DNA from: Sphingomonas sp. SRS2
Lineage (GTDB): Bacteria > Pseudomonadota > Alphaproteobacteria > Sphingomonadales > Sphingomonadaceae
Reading direction: 5' to 3'
Assembly: GCF_000971055.1 (NCBI RefSeq)
Contig: NZ_LARW01000092.1
Coordinates: 27,689 to 91,688 of the forward strand
Length of the DNA stretch: 64,000 bases
The notes beneath the pieces were generated by a model. That model was not told the origin of the DNA. It worked only from the letters and a program-made list of their open reading frames with translations, and ran no database searches. Position numbers and translations under genes: made by a program. Positions within the stretch are counted from its first letter, which is position 1. Every line of letters begins with the position of its first letter. Positions 35,818 to 51,977 of this stretch are shown piece after piece.

Positions 35818-36024
35818 ATGCTCACCGGCGTCGTCAAATTCTTCAATTCCGATAAGGGTTATGGTTTCATCGCGGCAGAGGATGGCTCGGGCGATAGCTT
35901 CGTCCACATCACCGCCGTCGAGCGCGCAGGGATGTCGACCCTCGAAAAGGACCAGCGCATCAAGTATGAGCTGGAAACCGACCGTCGCGGCAAGCAGTCT
36001 GCCTGCAACCTGCAGCCGGCCTGA
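35818..36024 (+). CDS. Cold-shock domain protein (CspA family)
   Basis: The 68-residue protein is a single OB-fold RNA chaperone. RNP1 is KGYGFI and RNP2 is [22 protein letters not shown] is the classic start. The ATG at 35818 has an AAAGGA site seven bases before it. The IF-1-like gene follows four bases after the stop, so cold-shock control probably covers both. Confidence 0.95.
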   Translation: MLTGVVKFFNSDKGYGFIAAEDGSGDSFVHITAVERAGMSTLEKDQRIKYELETDRRGKQSACNLQPA

Positions 36025-36028
36025 TCGC

Positions 36029-36295
36029 ATGGCCAAGGAGGACCTGATGGTCCTCGACGGCACGATCGATGAAATACTTCCCGACGGGCGCTTCGGCGTC
36101 ACACTGGAAAATACTCATCGCATTATCGCTTACACCGCCGGCAAGATGCGGCGTTTCCGCATCCGCTCGGTGGTGGGCGATCGTGTCCAGGTCGAGATGA
36201 CTCCCTATGACCTCGACAAGGGCCGGATCATTTTCCGCGAACGAACCCCGGGCGCTGCGCCCGGAGGCCCGCGTCGCGGCGGTTTCCGCCGCTAA
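36029..36295 (+). CDS. infA: Translation initiation factor IF-1 (divergent copy)
   Basis: IF-1 binds the ribosomal A site and helps IF-2/IF-3 start translation. [19 protein letters not shown] lines up with the usual MAKE start, and [22 protein letters not shown] and [13 protein letters not shown] are the core blocks. It has 88 residues because of an Arg/Gly/Pro-rich tail ([15 protein letters not shown]); normal IF-1 has about 72. A strong AAGGAGG lies inside codons 3-5, placed for a second start at ATG 36047, which would remove the first six residues. It is probably a cold-linked paralogue. Confidence 0.88.
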   Translation: MAKEDLMVLDGTIDEILPDGRFGVTLENTHRIIAYTAGKMRRFRIRSVVGDRVQVEMTPYDLDKGRIIFRERTPGAAPGGPRRGGFRR

Positions 36296-36345
36296 TCCAT
36301 AAGATAGATATACAGCGCGCCATGGCATGGCGCGCCAAGGATAAT

Positions 36346-36477
36346 ATGAATCAAATTTCCACTTCGCGTTCCGTTACTTCCAAATCCTCTTACCTAGACC
36401 GGCGATCCGCCGCCCCGCGTTCAGCCGTGCTGACGCGCCGCGAGCTCCGCCGCATCGTCGCCGAAATGCTCGGCTGA
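36346..36477 (+). CDS. Small basic protein, 43 residues
   Basis: The frame begins MNQISTSRSVTSKSSYL and ends LTRRELRRIVAEMLG. AAGGA lies seven bases before the ATG, and a hairpin follows seven bases after the stop. It is the third gene of the csp/IF-1 operon. The basic helix at the end resembles ends of other small sphingomonad proteins. No function is known to me. Confidence 0.55.
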   Translation: MNQISTSRSVTSKSSYLDRRSAAPRSAVLTRRELRRIVAEMLG

Positions 36478-36483
36478 CGGCCC

Positions 36484-36508
36484 GCCCTGTGCGGATGACG
36501 CACAGGGC
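36484..36508 (+). terminator. Hairpin at the end of the cold-shock operon
   Basis: GCCCTGTGC and GCACAGGGC flank a 7-nt loop. No T-run follows. It lies between the small ORF and the convergent phosphoesterase gene and may serve both. Confidence 0.5.
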
Positions 36509-36516
36509 GACCCAAT

Positions 36517-37245
36517 TCACATCATCGTGCGTACTGCGGTGGCAATCTTGCCGCCGTCGACCGTCAGCATATTGAACGATGGCGGCGTCGCGCGCGTGCG
36601 GTGCGACAGCGTACCCGCGCCGATGACGCGTATCGGCCGCCCATCGGCTTCGATCAGGCTGTCGAACGGGTCATGGACATGACCGCTCAGCACCACATCG
36701 GCCCCGGCCGCCGCCAGCTGCGACAATGCCTCGCGTCCGCGCAGGGTGCGTCCCCGTGACCGAATGTCGTCGCGGTCGATAAGCGGATGGTGGCACGCGA
36801 CTATGGTGACGCTCCCCGGGGGCTTCGCCTCGATCCGCGCGATCGCCTGCCGCAGGCTGTCGTCGCCAACCACGCCCCACGACCAGTTGAGCCGCCACTG
36901 GAACCGCGCCGTGGTCTTTAGCGGCACCAGCGTAGCACCCGGCAACGACAGCGGACGGGCCAGGTTGGCCTCGATCCTGCGAAAATGCCGATAGGGCCGC
37001 ACAAAGCGGACGAACGGATTCCACGAAAGGTCGTGATTGCCCGGCTCGATCGTCATCGGCACGTTCAGGCTGCCCAGCCACGCCGCCGCCGCCTCGAACT
37101 CGCTGCGCCGCGCGCGCATCGTCAAATCGCCGGTCACGACCACCGCATCGGGCCGCTCCGCCGCGACTGCGCCGGCGAACCAGTGCAGCGCCGCCTCGTC
37201 GGCACAGCCGAAATGGAGGTCGCTGACATGGAACAGGCGGATCAT
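36517..37245 (-). CDS. Metallophosphoesterase (calcineurin-like, CpdA-type)
   Basis: From MIRLFHVSDLHFG, preceded by GAGGAAAG, it has 242 residues. The five metal-binding blocks are DLHFG, VVTGDLT, GNHDLSW, ACHHPL and GHVHDP. Members of this group hydrolyse cyclic nucleotides or other phosphodiesters; the substrate cannot be read from sequence. The open frame upstream to 37329 has no conserved content. Confidence 0.9.
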   Translation of the reverse strand: MIRLFHVSDLHFGCADEAALHWFAGAVAAERPDAVVVTGDLTMRARRSEFEAAAAWLGSLNVPMTIEPGNHDLSWNPFVRFVRPYRHFRRIEANLARPLSLPGATLVPLKTTARFQWRLNWSWGVVGDDSLRQAIARIEAKPPGSVTIVACHHPLIDRDDIRSRGRTLRGREALSQLAAAGADVVLSGHVHDPFDSLIEADGRPIRVIGAGTLSHRTRATPPSFNMLTVDGGKIATAVRTMM

Positions 37246-37357
37246 GACGCGCTTTCCTCGATCGTTCGGATGACGCGCAGCATGCGCATGCCGCTCCAAT
37301 CGCGGACAGCGGCAGAGGTTCCGCCCCACAGGTCGGGCACCATGGCCCCCGGGCTCG

Positions 37358-38038
37358 CTAGCGGTTATCCAGATCGAACCCGATCACCTCGGGATCGGCC
37401 CGCAATGCGGACGTCAGCGACGCTTCCTTGGCTGCGGTCGTTCCGCCGATCGTCGCGCTGATCTCGTAAATCTCATTCTGCAGGCTCTGCGACATGGCCA
37501 GATGCTTGATGCCATGCGCAGCCAGCAAGGCCGTAAAGCCACCGGGCGTATCGCCTGCGTCTCGGGCATATCTTATCCTGAGCTGCGAGAATCTGCGTTG
37601 CGGCAAAAACCGTTCGGTTATGTCGGCGGCGGCGAGAACCAGCAAGGTGGCGATCGTCGCCCCGACCGCGAGGACATAGAAGCCGACCCCGAACAACACG
37701 CCTAGCGCCGAGGTCATCCACAATGACGCCGCCGTCGTCAGCCCTCTGACGGTGACGCCTTCCCTGAAGATGACGCCGCCGCACAGAAATCCGATGCCGG
37801 TGAGCACGCCATGGGCCATGCGCACCGGGTCGATCCGGACGATGTCGTTGGGCGTATCGGTCAGCCAATGAATCTGATGCACCGCGGCAAGCATCAGCAG
37901 CCCCGACGACAGGCCGACCAAGATATGCGTGCGAAACCCGGCGGGGCTCGCCCGATATTCGCGCTCCGCGCCGATTAGGGCGCCCGCGGTGGCGGCGCCA
38001 ACCACCGGCAGGATCAGGTCGATAGCTTGGATGGTCAT
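37358..38038 (-). CDS. MgtC/SapB-family membrane protein
   Basis: The protein has 226 residues: about five membrane helices in the first 140, then a cytoplasmic ACT-like domain. GALIGAEREYRASPAGFRTHILVGL, GVLTGIGFLCGGVIFREG and VRGLTTAASLWMTSALG are the MgtC blocks. These proteins are tied to magnesium shortage and to acid or host survival, perhaps by acting on ATP synthase or phosphate uptake; that role is known only in some pathogens. Confidence 0.93.
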   Translation of the reverse strand: MTIQAIDLILPVVGAATAGALIGAEREYRASPAGFRTHILVGLSSGLLMLAAVHQIHWLTDTPNDIVRIDPVRMAHGVLTGIGFLCGGVIFREGVTVRGLTTAASLWMTSALGVLFGVGFYVLAVGATIATLLVLAAADITERFLPQRRFSQLRIRYARDAGDTPGGFTALLAAHGIKHLAMSQSLQNEIYEISATIGGTTAAKEASLTSALRADPEVIGFDLDNR

Positions 38039-38404
38039 CGTTCCTCGTTGCTTCGCGGCTAAACGGCGGGCGCCCGCGATAGTTCACTTCGCCAGCGCGA
38101 CCTTTGATGAGGTGCCCGGCGCGGTGTGCGGCGGCTCGCCCCCGATCCCGCACGCCAATCCTTACCGGTTGCCAGTCGGCAGCCCTTTCAGATCGAACAG
38201 ATAGTCGCGCCCATGCGCGCCTTCGCGGTCTTCGACCGCCCCGGATCCGTGGAGTGGGGTCGGGATCGGTGTCAGTCAAGGTCGCTCGCGATCCGCGTCG
38301 GCTTGTTCGATACGGGGTCACCTCGCCTGAGAGCGAAGTACTGTTCGTTTGTCGAGTGACAGTGCGACCGGGCGATAACATGGGCACGAATGACCAATCG
38401 AACA
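38039..38404. other. Intergenic stretch with no clear gene
   Basis: No frame here has good support. On the minus strand a short open stretch ends RDYLFDLKGLPTGNR at the stop 38162-38164, and another ends APGTSSKVALAK at 38084-38086. Neither has a start or a family I can name, so they may be remnants of an older gene. Confidence 0.35.
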
Positions 38405-38432
38405 AACCCCGCCGGCTCGCACCGGCGGGGTT
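38405..38432 (-). terminator. Intrinsic terminator of the OmpA-family gene
   Basis: AACCCCGCCGG and its complement flank the loop CTCGCA. On the minus strand the stem is followed by GTTTGTT. The same core recurs at 41641. Confidence 0.85.
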
Positions 38433-38475
38433 CCTCTTTGGTGGTCCGGTCTATCTCTCTGCGGAGATCAGTATC

Positions 38476-39342
38476 TCACAAGTCGTCGACGCTCTTGCTC
38501 ACCAGGATGTTCACCGCGACACGGCGGTTCTGCGCTTTGCCTTCGTCGGTATCGTTGCTCGCTGCCGGGTCGGCTTCGGCCATCCCGGTGGGGGTCAGCA
38601 TACGATAGGGCTTCCAGCCGCACGCCTGCTGGAGATAGTTGATCACCCGGCTGGCGCGTTTCTCGCTGAGCTGCTGGTTGAACTCCTCGTCGCCGACCGA
38701 GTCGGTATAGCCGACGACCAGCATCAGGGCGTTTTCCTGCGCCTCGGCCGAGCTCGCCGTCTGGCAGAGGTTGGCCTTGGCCTCGGCGGAGAGTTCCGCC
38801 TTGCCGGTGTCGAAGTGCACGTTGACCGTGCCCTTGACGTTATACTTGTCGATATCGCCCATCCGGCCGCGCAGCGCCTCGGTCGCCGCGGTCTGTTCCT
38901 CGAAGCGCTGGTCCGTCGCGTTGCGGATCATCGTCGCAGTCTTGAGGTCCTTGTTTTTCAGACTGATCTGGCTCGCGACCAGCCCACCGCCCGATTGCCC
39001 GTCGCGCGGCTGCAACGTCTTGACCGTGATCGGCAACCCGTTGAGCAGCGAATCCGAGGCAAGCTTGCTGCGGCCGCTGAACAGGCCGCCGCCGCTCTTG
39101 ATCTTCGTGGCGTCGTTGACGGCGACGATCGTGCTGGTGCCGTCGGCGCTCGTGACCTTTATCTTGTCGTCGTTGCGTGCGGAGATGACGCCTTTGATAT
39201 CAGGGCCGGCGATCATATCCGGCGCATTGACCAGAATGCCCGACTCTGGGGCGGGCTGCTGCGCCGACAGGCCGCCCGCCATAGGCAGGGCCATCAAGGC
39301 AAGCATGACGCGAATATTCGGCTTTTTCGAAATGACGCGCAT
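38476..39342 (-). CDS. OmpA-family outer membrane or periplasmic protein
   Basis: The 288 residues have a signal peptide (VMLALMALPMAGGLSA). A beta-rich middle (about 40-130, DDKIKVTSADGTSTIVAV) precedes the C-terminal OmpA peptidoglycan-binding domain at about 170-285. VHFDTGKAELSAEAK, VVGYTDSVGDEEFNQQLSEKRA and NRRVAVNI are its conserved blocks, including the Asp and Arg that hold diaminopimelate. There is no beta-barrel. AAGGAG precedes the ATG. Confidence 0.93.
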   Translation of the reverse strand: MRVISKKPNIRVMLALMALPMAGGLSAQQPAPESGILVNAPDMIAGPDIKGVISARNDDKIKVTSADGTSTIVAVNDATKIKSGGGLFSGRSKLASDSLLNGLPITVKTLQPRDGQSGGGLVASQISLKNKDLKTATMIRNATDQRFEEQTAATEALRGRMGDIDKYNVKGTVNVHFDTGKAELSAEAKANLCQTASSAEAQENALMLVVGYTDSVGDEEFNQQLSEKRASRVINYLQQACGWKPYRMLTPTGMAEADPAASNDTDEGKAQNRRVAVNILVSKSVDDL

Positions 39343-39634
39343 TATAGCGACTCCTTTATCCTACCCCTCTGTTTCTCCTGCGTGTTCAGATCGACCTGTC
39401 TGCCAGATGAACGGCCAACACCAGACGCCCTGTTGTGCGGTTGTTTGGAGCTCAGCGTGCGGCGAACCGAAGGGAAGGGGCCGGCGGGTGCACGGGTTTG
39501 CGACGGGAGAAGGGTCGGTTCCGTCAGACCGATTCCCGCCTCGCGCCGTGTCGGTATGCAGCGCATCGGAGCCGTCGTCGATGACGGCGCTTCGCCAGGC
39601 TCATGGCCGGTGATCGCATGCTGCCGCAAGCCGT

Positions 39635-40528
39635 TCAGCCCCACGCGCCTTGCCGCGCGCTCTGGCGCATCGCCTCGATGAACACCCGCACCGCCGGTAC
39701 CGCCGCACGACCGGCGTCGTACAGCAGGCTCACCGGCATCGAAGGCGGCGCATGCTCTTCCAGCAGGGGCACGAGCCGGCCCCCGGCGATCGCATCGGCA
39801 GCCTGATAGCTCAGCACATTGGCCAGTCCCAATCCCGCCTCGGCCGCCGCGATCGTCGCGTCGATCGTGTTGAGCGTCATCCGGGCGGCCACGTTGACGA
39901 TCATATCGCCCTTCGAGCCGAACGGCCAGGCGGTGCCGACCCGCACGCCGCTCCCCGTTATGCAGCGATGGCGGCACACATCGGCGGGGCTTGCCGGGAC
40001 GCCATGTTCGGCCAGATAGGCCGGACTCGCGACGATGGTCTGGCGTACCGATCCGATCCCCACCACGCGCAGCGCACTGTCGGCCAGCGTCCCGATCCTC
40101 ACCGCCACATCGATGCCTTCCTCGATGATGCGAACATTGCGATCGAGCAGCATCATGCGCGCGCTCAGCCCGTCATGCTTCGCCAGCAGCGCGTCGATGA
40201 CCGGCAACACATGCAACCGGCCGAACGTTACCGGAGCCGTCACATAGAGCTGTCCACGCGGCACCGATCGGCCGCCGATCACGATCTGCTCGGCTTCACG
40301 CAGTTCGGCCAGGATTCGCCGCGCGCGATCGAGCAGGGCCGCGCCCTCGTCGGTGAGCGAAACGGCGCGGGTCGATCGATGGAACAGCGTGACGCCCAGA
40401 TGCCGTTCGAGCGCCGCGACCGCGCGGGTCACCGCCGGGGGCGAGATGTTCAGCGCGCGCGCCGCCGCCGCGAACCCGCGCCGGTCGGCTACGGCGACGA
40501 ACGCCGTCAGGGTCTCGAAACGATCCAT
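39635..40528 (-). CDS. LysR-family transcriptional regulator
   Basis: The 297 residues have the N-terminal winged HTH (TLTAFVAVADRRGFAAAARALNI and AVTRAVAALERHLGVTLF) and an effector domain from about 90. It is divergent from the PNPOx/VOC pair with about 75 bases between the starts, so it probably controls them. A candidate T-N11-A site is not certain. The effector is unknown. Confidence 0.92.
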   Translation of the reverse strand: MDRFETLTAFVAVADRRGFAAAARALNISPPAVTRAVAALERHLGVTLFHRSTRAVSLTDEGAALLDRARRILAELREAEQIVIGGRSVPRGQLYVTAPVTFGRLHVLPVIDALLAKHDGLSARMMLLDRNVRIIEEGIDVAVRIGTLADSALRVVGIGSVRQTIVASPAYLAEHGVPASPADVCRHRCITGSGVRVGTAWPFGSKGDMIVNVAARMTLNTIDATIAAAEAGLGLANVLSYQAADAIAGGRLVPLLEEHAPPSMPVSLLYDAGRAAVPAVRVFIEAMRQSARQGAWG

Positions 40529-40603
40529 TATTCTCCATAGCGAAATAGTGAAACACTATACTCGCCGATTATCACCTTGGCGGCAACCAACTATCTCCGG
40601 GGC

Positions 40604-41212
40604 ATGGCACAGACATTCCTTCACGCCATGTTCGGCCCCGGCTCCCGCGCGCGCCAGGAGGCTGCGGGCTCGCGCTCGTCCTACGGCCGGATGGAGGATG
40701 GCGCCGGTGAGCTCGACCTTTTGACCGATCGCGAGGCGGATTTCATTGCCGCCCGCGACAGCTTCTATATGGCGAGCGTCAGCGAGGACGGCTGGCCCTA
40801 TGTCCAGCATCGGGGCGGCCCGGGGGGATTCCTGCGGCGGATCGGCGGCAACCGGATCGGCTTCGCCGATTATCGCGGCAACCGGCAATATCTGTCGGCC
40901 GCCTATCTGGCCGCCGACGATCGCGTGTCGCTGTTTCTGATGGATTATCCCAACCGTCGCCGGCTCAAGCTGATCGGCCACGCCTATGGCAGCGAGGATC
41001 CCGCGGACATCGCCGCGCTGATGACGCCCGGATATGCCGCCGAGCCCGAACGGGCCTTCCTGATCGATGTGGTGGGGTTCGACTGGAACTGCCCGCAGCA
41101 TATCACTCCGCGCTTCACCGAGGCCGAGGTCGCGCGTGAGACCCGGCCTCTGCTCGACGAACTTGCCCGGCTGCGCGCCCGCGTCGCCGAATTGGAAGGA
41201 CATCATTCATGA
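40604..41212 (+). CDS. Pyridoxamine 5'-phosphate oxidase-like flavin-binding protein
   Basis: From ATG 40604 it has 202 residues; the track-like longer start at 40577 is TTG. A split-barrel PNPOx domain is at about 45-165: FYMASVSEDGWPYVQHRGGPGG and GFADYRGNRQYLSAAYLAADDRVSLFLMDY match the general-stress-protein-26 type. VGFDWNCPQHITPRF closes it. It may reduce a quinone, nitro compound or peroxide with FMN. The last 35 residues form a helix. The VOC gene overlaps its stop by four bases. Confidence 0.85.
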   Translation: MAQTFLHAMFGPGSRARQEAAGSRSSYGRMEDGAGELDLLTDREADFIAARDSFYMASVSEDGWPYVQHRGGPGGFLRRIGGNRIGFADYRGNRQYLSAAYLAADDRVSLFLMDYPNRRRLKLIGHAYGSEDPADIAALMTPGYAAEPERAFLIDVVGFDWNCPQHITPRFTEAEVARETRPLLDELARLRARVAELEGHHS

Positions 41213-41619
41213 CCGACAAACTCACCCGCGGCGTCCATCATATCGGCCTTACCGTTCCCGATCTCGATCAGGCGCGCGCTTTCTTCTGCGGTCTGTTGGG
41301 CTTCGACGAAGTCGGCGGAGTGCCCGCTTATCCCGCGATCTTCGTGTCCGACGGCGCGATCCTGATCACGCTGTGGCGCGCCGCCGATCCGCCGACTGCG
41401 CGCGCCTTCGACCGGCGGGCCAATATCGGCCTTCATCATCTGTCGCTCGCGGTGGCGGACGATGCCGCGCTGGACGCGCTATGGGCCAGGGCAAGCATCT
41501 ATCCGGAGGTGGTGATCGACGCCGCGCCGGGCCCCATCCGTCAGGGATCGGCGACGCGCCACTTCCTGCTGTTCATTCCCGGCGGTATCCGGATCGAGTT
41601 CGCAACACCCTTCGGCTGA
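41209..41619 (+). CDS. VOC-family (glyoxalase/dioxygenase fold) protein
   Basis: The 136 residues form the two beta-alpha-beta-beta-beta units of the VOC fold. HHIGLTVPDLDQARAFFCGLLGF and LHHLSLAVADDAALDAL provide the metal His residues; GGIRIEFATPF gives the Glu. The enzyme could be a lyase, dioxygenase or antibiotic-binding protein; the substrate is unknown. It is coupled to the PNPOx-like gene under the divergent LysR regulator. Confidence 0.88.
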   Translation: MTDKLTRGVHHIGLTVPDLDQARAFFCGLLGFDEVGGVPAYPAIFVSDGAILITLWRAADPPTARAFDRRANIGLHHLSLAVADDAALDALWARASIYPEVVIDAAPGPIRQGSATRHFLLFIPGGIRIEFATPFG

Positions 41620-41640
41620 ACGGCCGCCCGGAAAAGAAAA

Positions 41641-41666
41641 ACCCCGCCGGCTCGCACCGGCGGGGT
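41641..41666. terminator. Bidirectional terminator between VOC and rpoC
   Basis: ACCCCGCCGG and its complement flank the loop CTCGCA. The plus side continues CTTGTCT, and the minus side has a run of T (AAAAA before the stem on the plus strand). It closes both the VOC gene and rpoC, and its core is identical to the hairpin at 38405. Confidence 0.85.
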
Positions 41667-41699
41667 CTTGTCTCAGCCTTGGCGCCGGAGCGCCGTAGC

Positions 41700-45971
<4,272 letters not shown>

Positions 45972-46014
45972 TTTTCAGTCCCTCTGAAGGGTCAAAATCG
46001 GGTCGGGGCGAACT

Positions 46015-46041
46015 GGCCGCTGCCTTCGGAGGGCAGCGGCC
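46015..46041 (-). promoter_or_regulatory. Hairpin between rpoB and rpoC
   Basis: GGCCGCTGCC and its complement flank a 7-nt loop in the 77-bp gap. No T-run follows on the minus strand, so it is unlikely to stop transcription. It may be an RNA processing or stability element. Confidence 0.45.
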
Positions 46042-46048
46042 GGGTGGT

Positions 46049-50200
<4,152 letters not shown>

Positions 50201-50288
50201 TGCGTTTATTTCCTCGCGTCAAAATTCTTTCCGCATCGCAGCGAATTTCAGCCTGATTCGCGTCCATTTTCGTGGCGCGATCCACGAC

Positions 50289-50321
50289 AAAAAGTGCGGG
50301 TCCGGGCTGTCGGAACCGCAC
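50289..50321 (-). terminator. Intrinsic terminator-like hairpin in the rpoB leader (possible attenuator)
   Basis: Read on the minus strand, GTGCGGTTCCG and CGGACCCGCAC pair at 10 of 11 positions around a 6-nt loop, followed directly by TTTTT. It lies about 90 bases before the rpoB ATG. No gene ends upstream of it on this strand, which points to attenuation or to the end of a short leader RNA. Confidence 0.65.
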
Positions 50322-50457
50322 TGCCAGCGTTTGAGAACCCTTGAAAAACCAACTCCAATTCGTCGCGGACCGTTCGCAAGGCGGTCCGTGTCCCGGAGGG
50401 TCAAGGGCGGCACCCGCGCTCAAGCGCAAGGCAACTGCCGATGTAAGTGGAGGCGGC

Positions 50458-50486
50458 TATATAGGCCGGGGTGCAGGGTTTGGGAA
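50458..50486 (-). promoter_or_regulatory. Candidate rpoBC promoter
   Basis: On the minus strand, TTCCCA and TATATA are 17 bases apart. A start near 50451 gives a leader of about 250 bases. The -10 equals that proposed for the tmRNA gene. Confidence 0.45.
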
Positions 50487-51016
50487 GGGGTCTATCCCCT
50501 CAAACCGTCATACTGAACGGGTTTCAGCATATACCGGGATGGCAAGGGTGCGATCTATACGCAAACAAGGCTATGTCGAAGCCTCATAATCGCCTCAGTA
50601 TCGCCGCGATGAAGCCGGCGATCTCCTCTCGCCCCAATCAACGCGACCGGCTCGGCATCGCCGAGCCTGTTATATAGCGAGGATCAGCGCTTCGCGCAGG
50701 CGTGGAGGGTGATGACATCGCCCCCGCTTGACCGATCCGCCCTCCCGGCGCAGGTTATTGTGATGACGCTGCAAGGCTTACCGCACATTTCTGTTGATTT
50801 CGCCATCTGTGGGAGACGTCCGGCTATTCCCGGAACATGGACGAGCTTCGCTGACGCGCTCGAATTGCTTGCCGATGAGGCGCAGGCTGCTGTCCATCCG
50901 ATCGTTATCGCGGCTTAATGAGATTCCTGATCGAAGCGCAACTGCCTCCGGCTCCGTCAGTTTGCTGATGATCCCCGGAGATCGAGATTTCGGGCGCGCC
51001 GTTAGGGCTGTCGACC
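50487..51016. other. Intergenic stretch at the border of the glycan cluster
   Basis: These 530 bases separate rpoB from the first gene of the glycan cluster. Several short frames exist but none has recognisable content or a good ribosome site. The sequence may hold the cluster promoter and remnants of older genes. Confidence 0.4.
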
Positions 51017-51658
51017 GTGGCGCGGCAAAAGCGCTTGCTTTGGCAGGAGCCGCATTTTGAGAAGGATAACGATTACTCACATCTCGCTTGGTTTTTCGCA
51101 TTGATACGCTTTGTCGCTTACGTCCTGCACCGCTGCTGGCAGGCCGCGACGTATATCGCGCGCGCTGCGGTGTGTGGCATCGCGCGACGGCGCTTTCATT
51201 CTTGTGGGCGTAATGTGAGGTTCGACCCATTCAATTCGTATTTCTCGTTTGAAAACATCTCGATGGGCAACGACGTCTTCGTCGGCGGGCACGCATGGTT
51301 TAGCTGCCCGCATGGGCCGATCTCGATCGGATCGCACATCATGTTCGGACCGCGGGTCTCACTGCTCGGTGGCAACCACCGCTTTCATCAGGTCGGCATC
51401 TACATGCATGACGATGTGCAAAAGGGCTGGGGCGACGATCCGGGTATCATCATCCGCGACGATGTCTGGATAGGTGCCAATGCGACGGTTCTTGCCGGCG
51501 TTGAGCTCGGCGAAGGTTGTGTGGTCGCCGCCGGAGCTGTCGTAACACGTTCGGTGCCGCCTTACACGATCGTGGGCGGCGTCCCTGCACGGGTCATTGC
51601 GTTGCGTTTTTCCGATGCTGATATCGAACAGCATCGGGCGTTGCTGGGGCTGGCCTAA
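51017..51658 (+). CDS. Hexapeptide-repeat acyltransferase (WcaF/LacA-like)
   Basis: The 213 residues (GTG start) contain a short hydrophobic region near 25-50 and a left-handed beta-helix from about 75. Repeats such as [29 protein letters not shown] and the end [26 protein letters not shown] followed by VGGVPARVI mark the family. The His in GGNHRFHQ is the likely catalytic base. It probably O-acetylates a sugar of the glycan made by this cluster, with acetyl-CoA as donor. The start is uncertain because the frame is open upstream. Confidence 0.85.
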   Translation: MARQKRLLWQEPHFEKDNDYSHLAWFFALIRFVAYVLHRCWQAATYIARAAVCGIARRRFHSCGRNVRFDPFNSYFSFENISMGNDVFVGGHAWFSCPHGPISIGSHIMFGPRVSLLGGNHRFHQVGIYMHDDVQKGWGDDPGIIIRDDVWIGANATVLAGVELGEGCVVAAGAVVTRSVPPYTIVGGVPARVIALRFSDADIEQHRALLGLA

Positions 51659-51669
51659 TCCGCCTAGGC

Positions 51670-51948
51670 GTGGCATCGAAGAATCATCGTCGCCTTGATC
51701 GGTTGCGTAAATGGCTGTGGAAGATGGCATTAGAACTAAGCGCGATCCTGAAGCAGTTTCCGCAGTTGGAGGTGCTTGCGCGATCGCTATATTGGCGATC
51801 TGCTTTCATCCGCAGGATCCTCCAGCGCCAAAAGCGGAGTGCTAGGCGTGGGTCGCCGCCGCCTGTAGCCATCTCGTCGCCATCGCCGGGCCTCGACGAT
51901 CTCGCGCGCGAACTGAGGGCGCTGGGTGTCGCGCAGGGTGATATCTAA
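51670..51948 (+). pseudogene. AAC(3)-like N-acetyltransferase, 5' fragment only
   Basis: The 92 residues end LDDLARELRALGVAQGDI, which is how the catalytic domain of AAC(3)-family acetyltransferases begins (normally followed by a VHSS-type strand); then a stop comes at once. The basic 70-residue N-terminal extension also occurs in sugar-modifying members in polysaccharide clusters. About 250 residues are missing. The gene starts 11 bases after the acyltransferase stop. Family assignment rests on a short stretch, so it is moderate. Confidence 0.5.
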
Positions 51949-51977
51949 TCATCGGGAATTGAATCGGGAGTGACCAG

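Noticed and set aside
50709..50918. 69-codon frame before the glycan cluster
   Set aside because: It has no recognised content or ribosome site and overlaps other equally long random frames.
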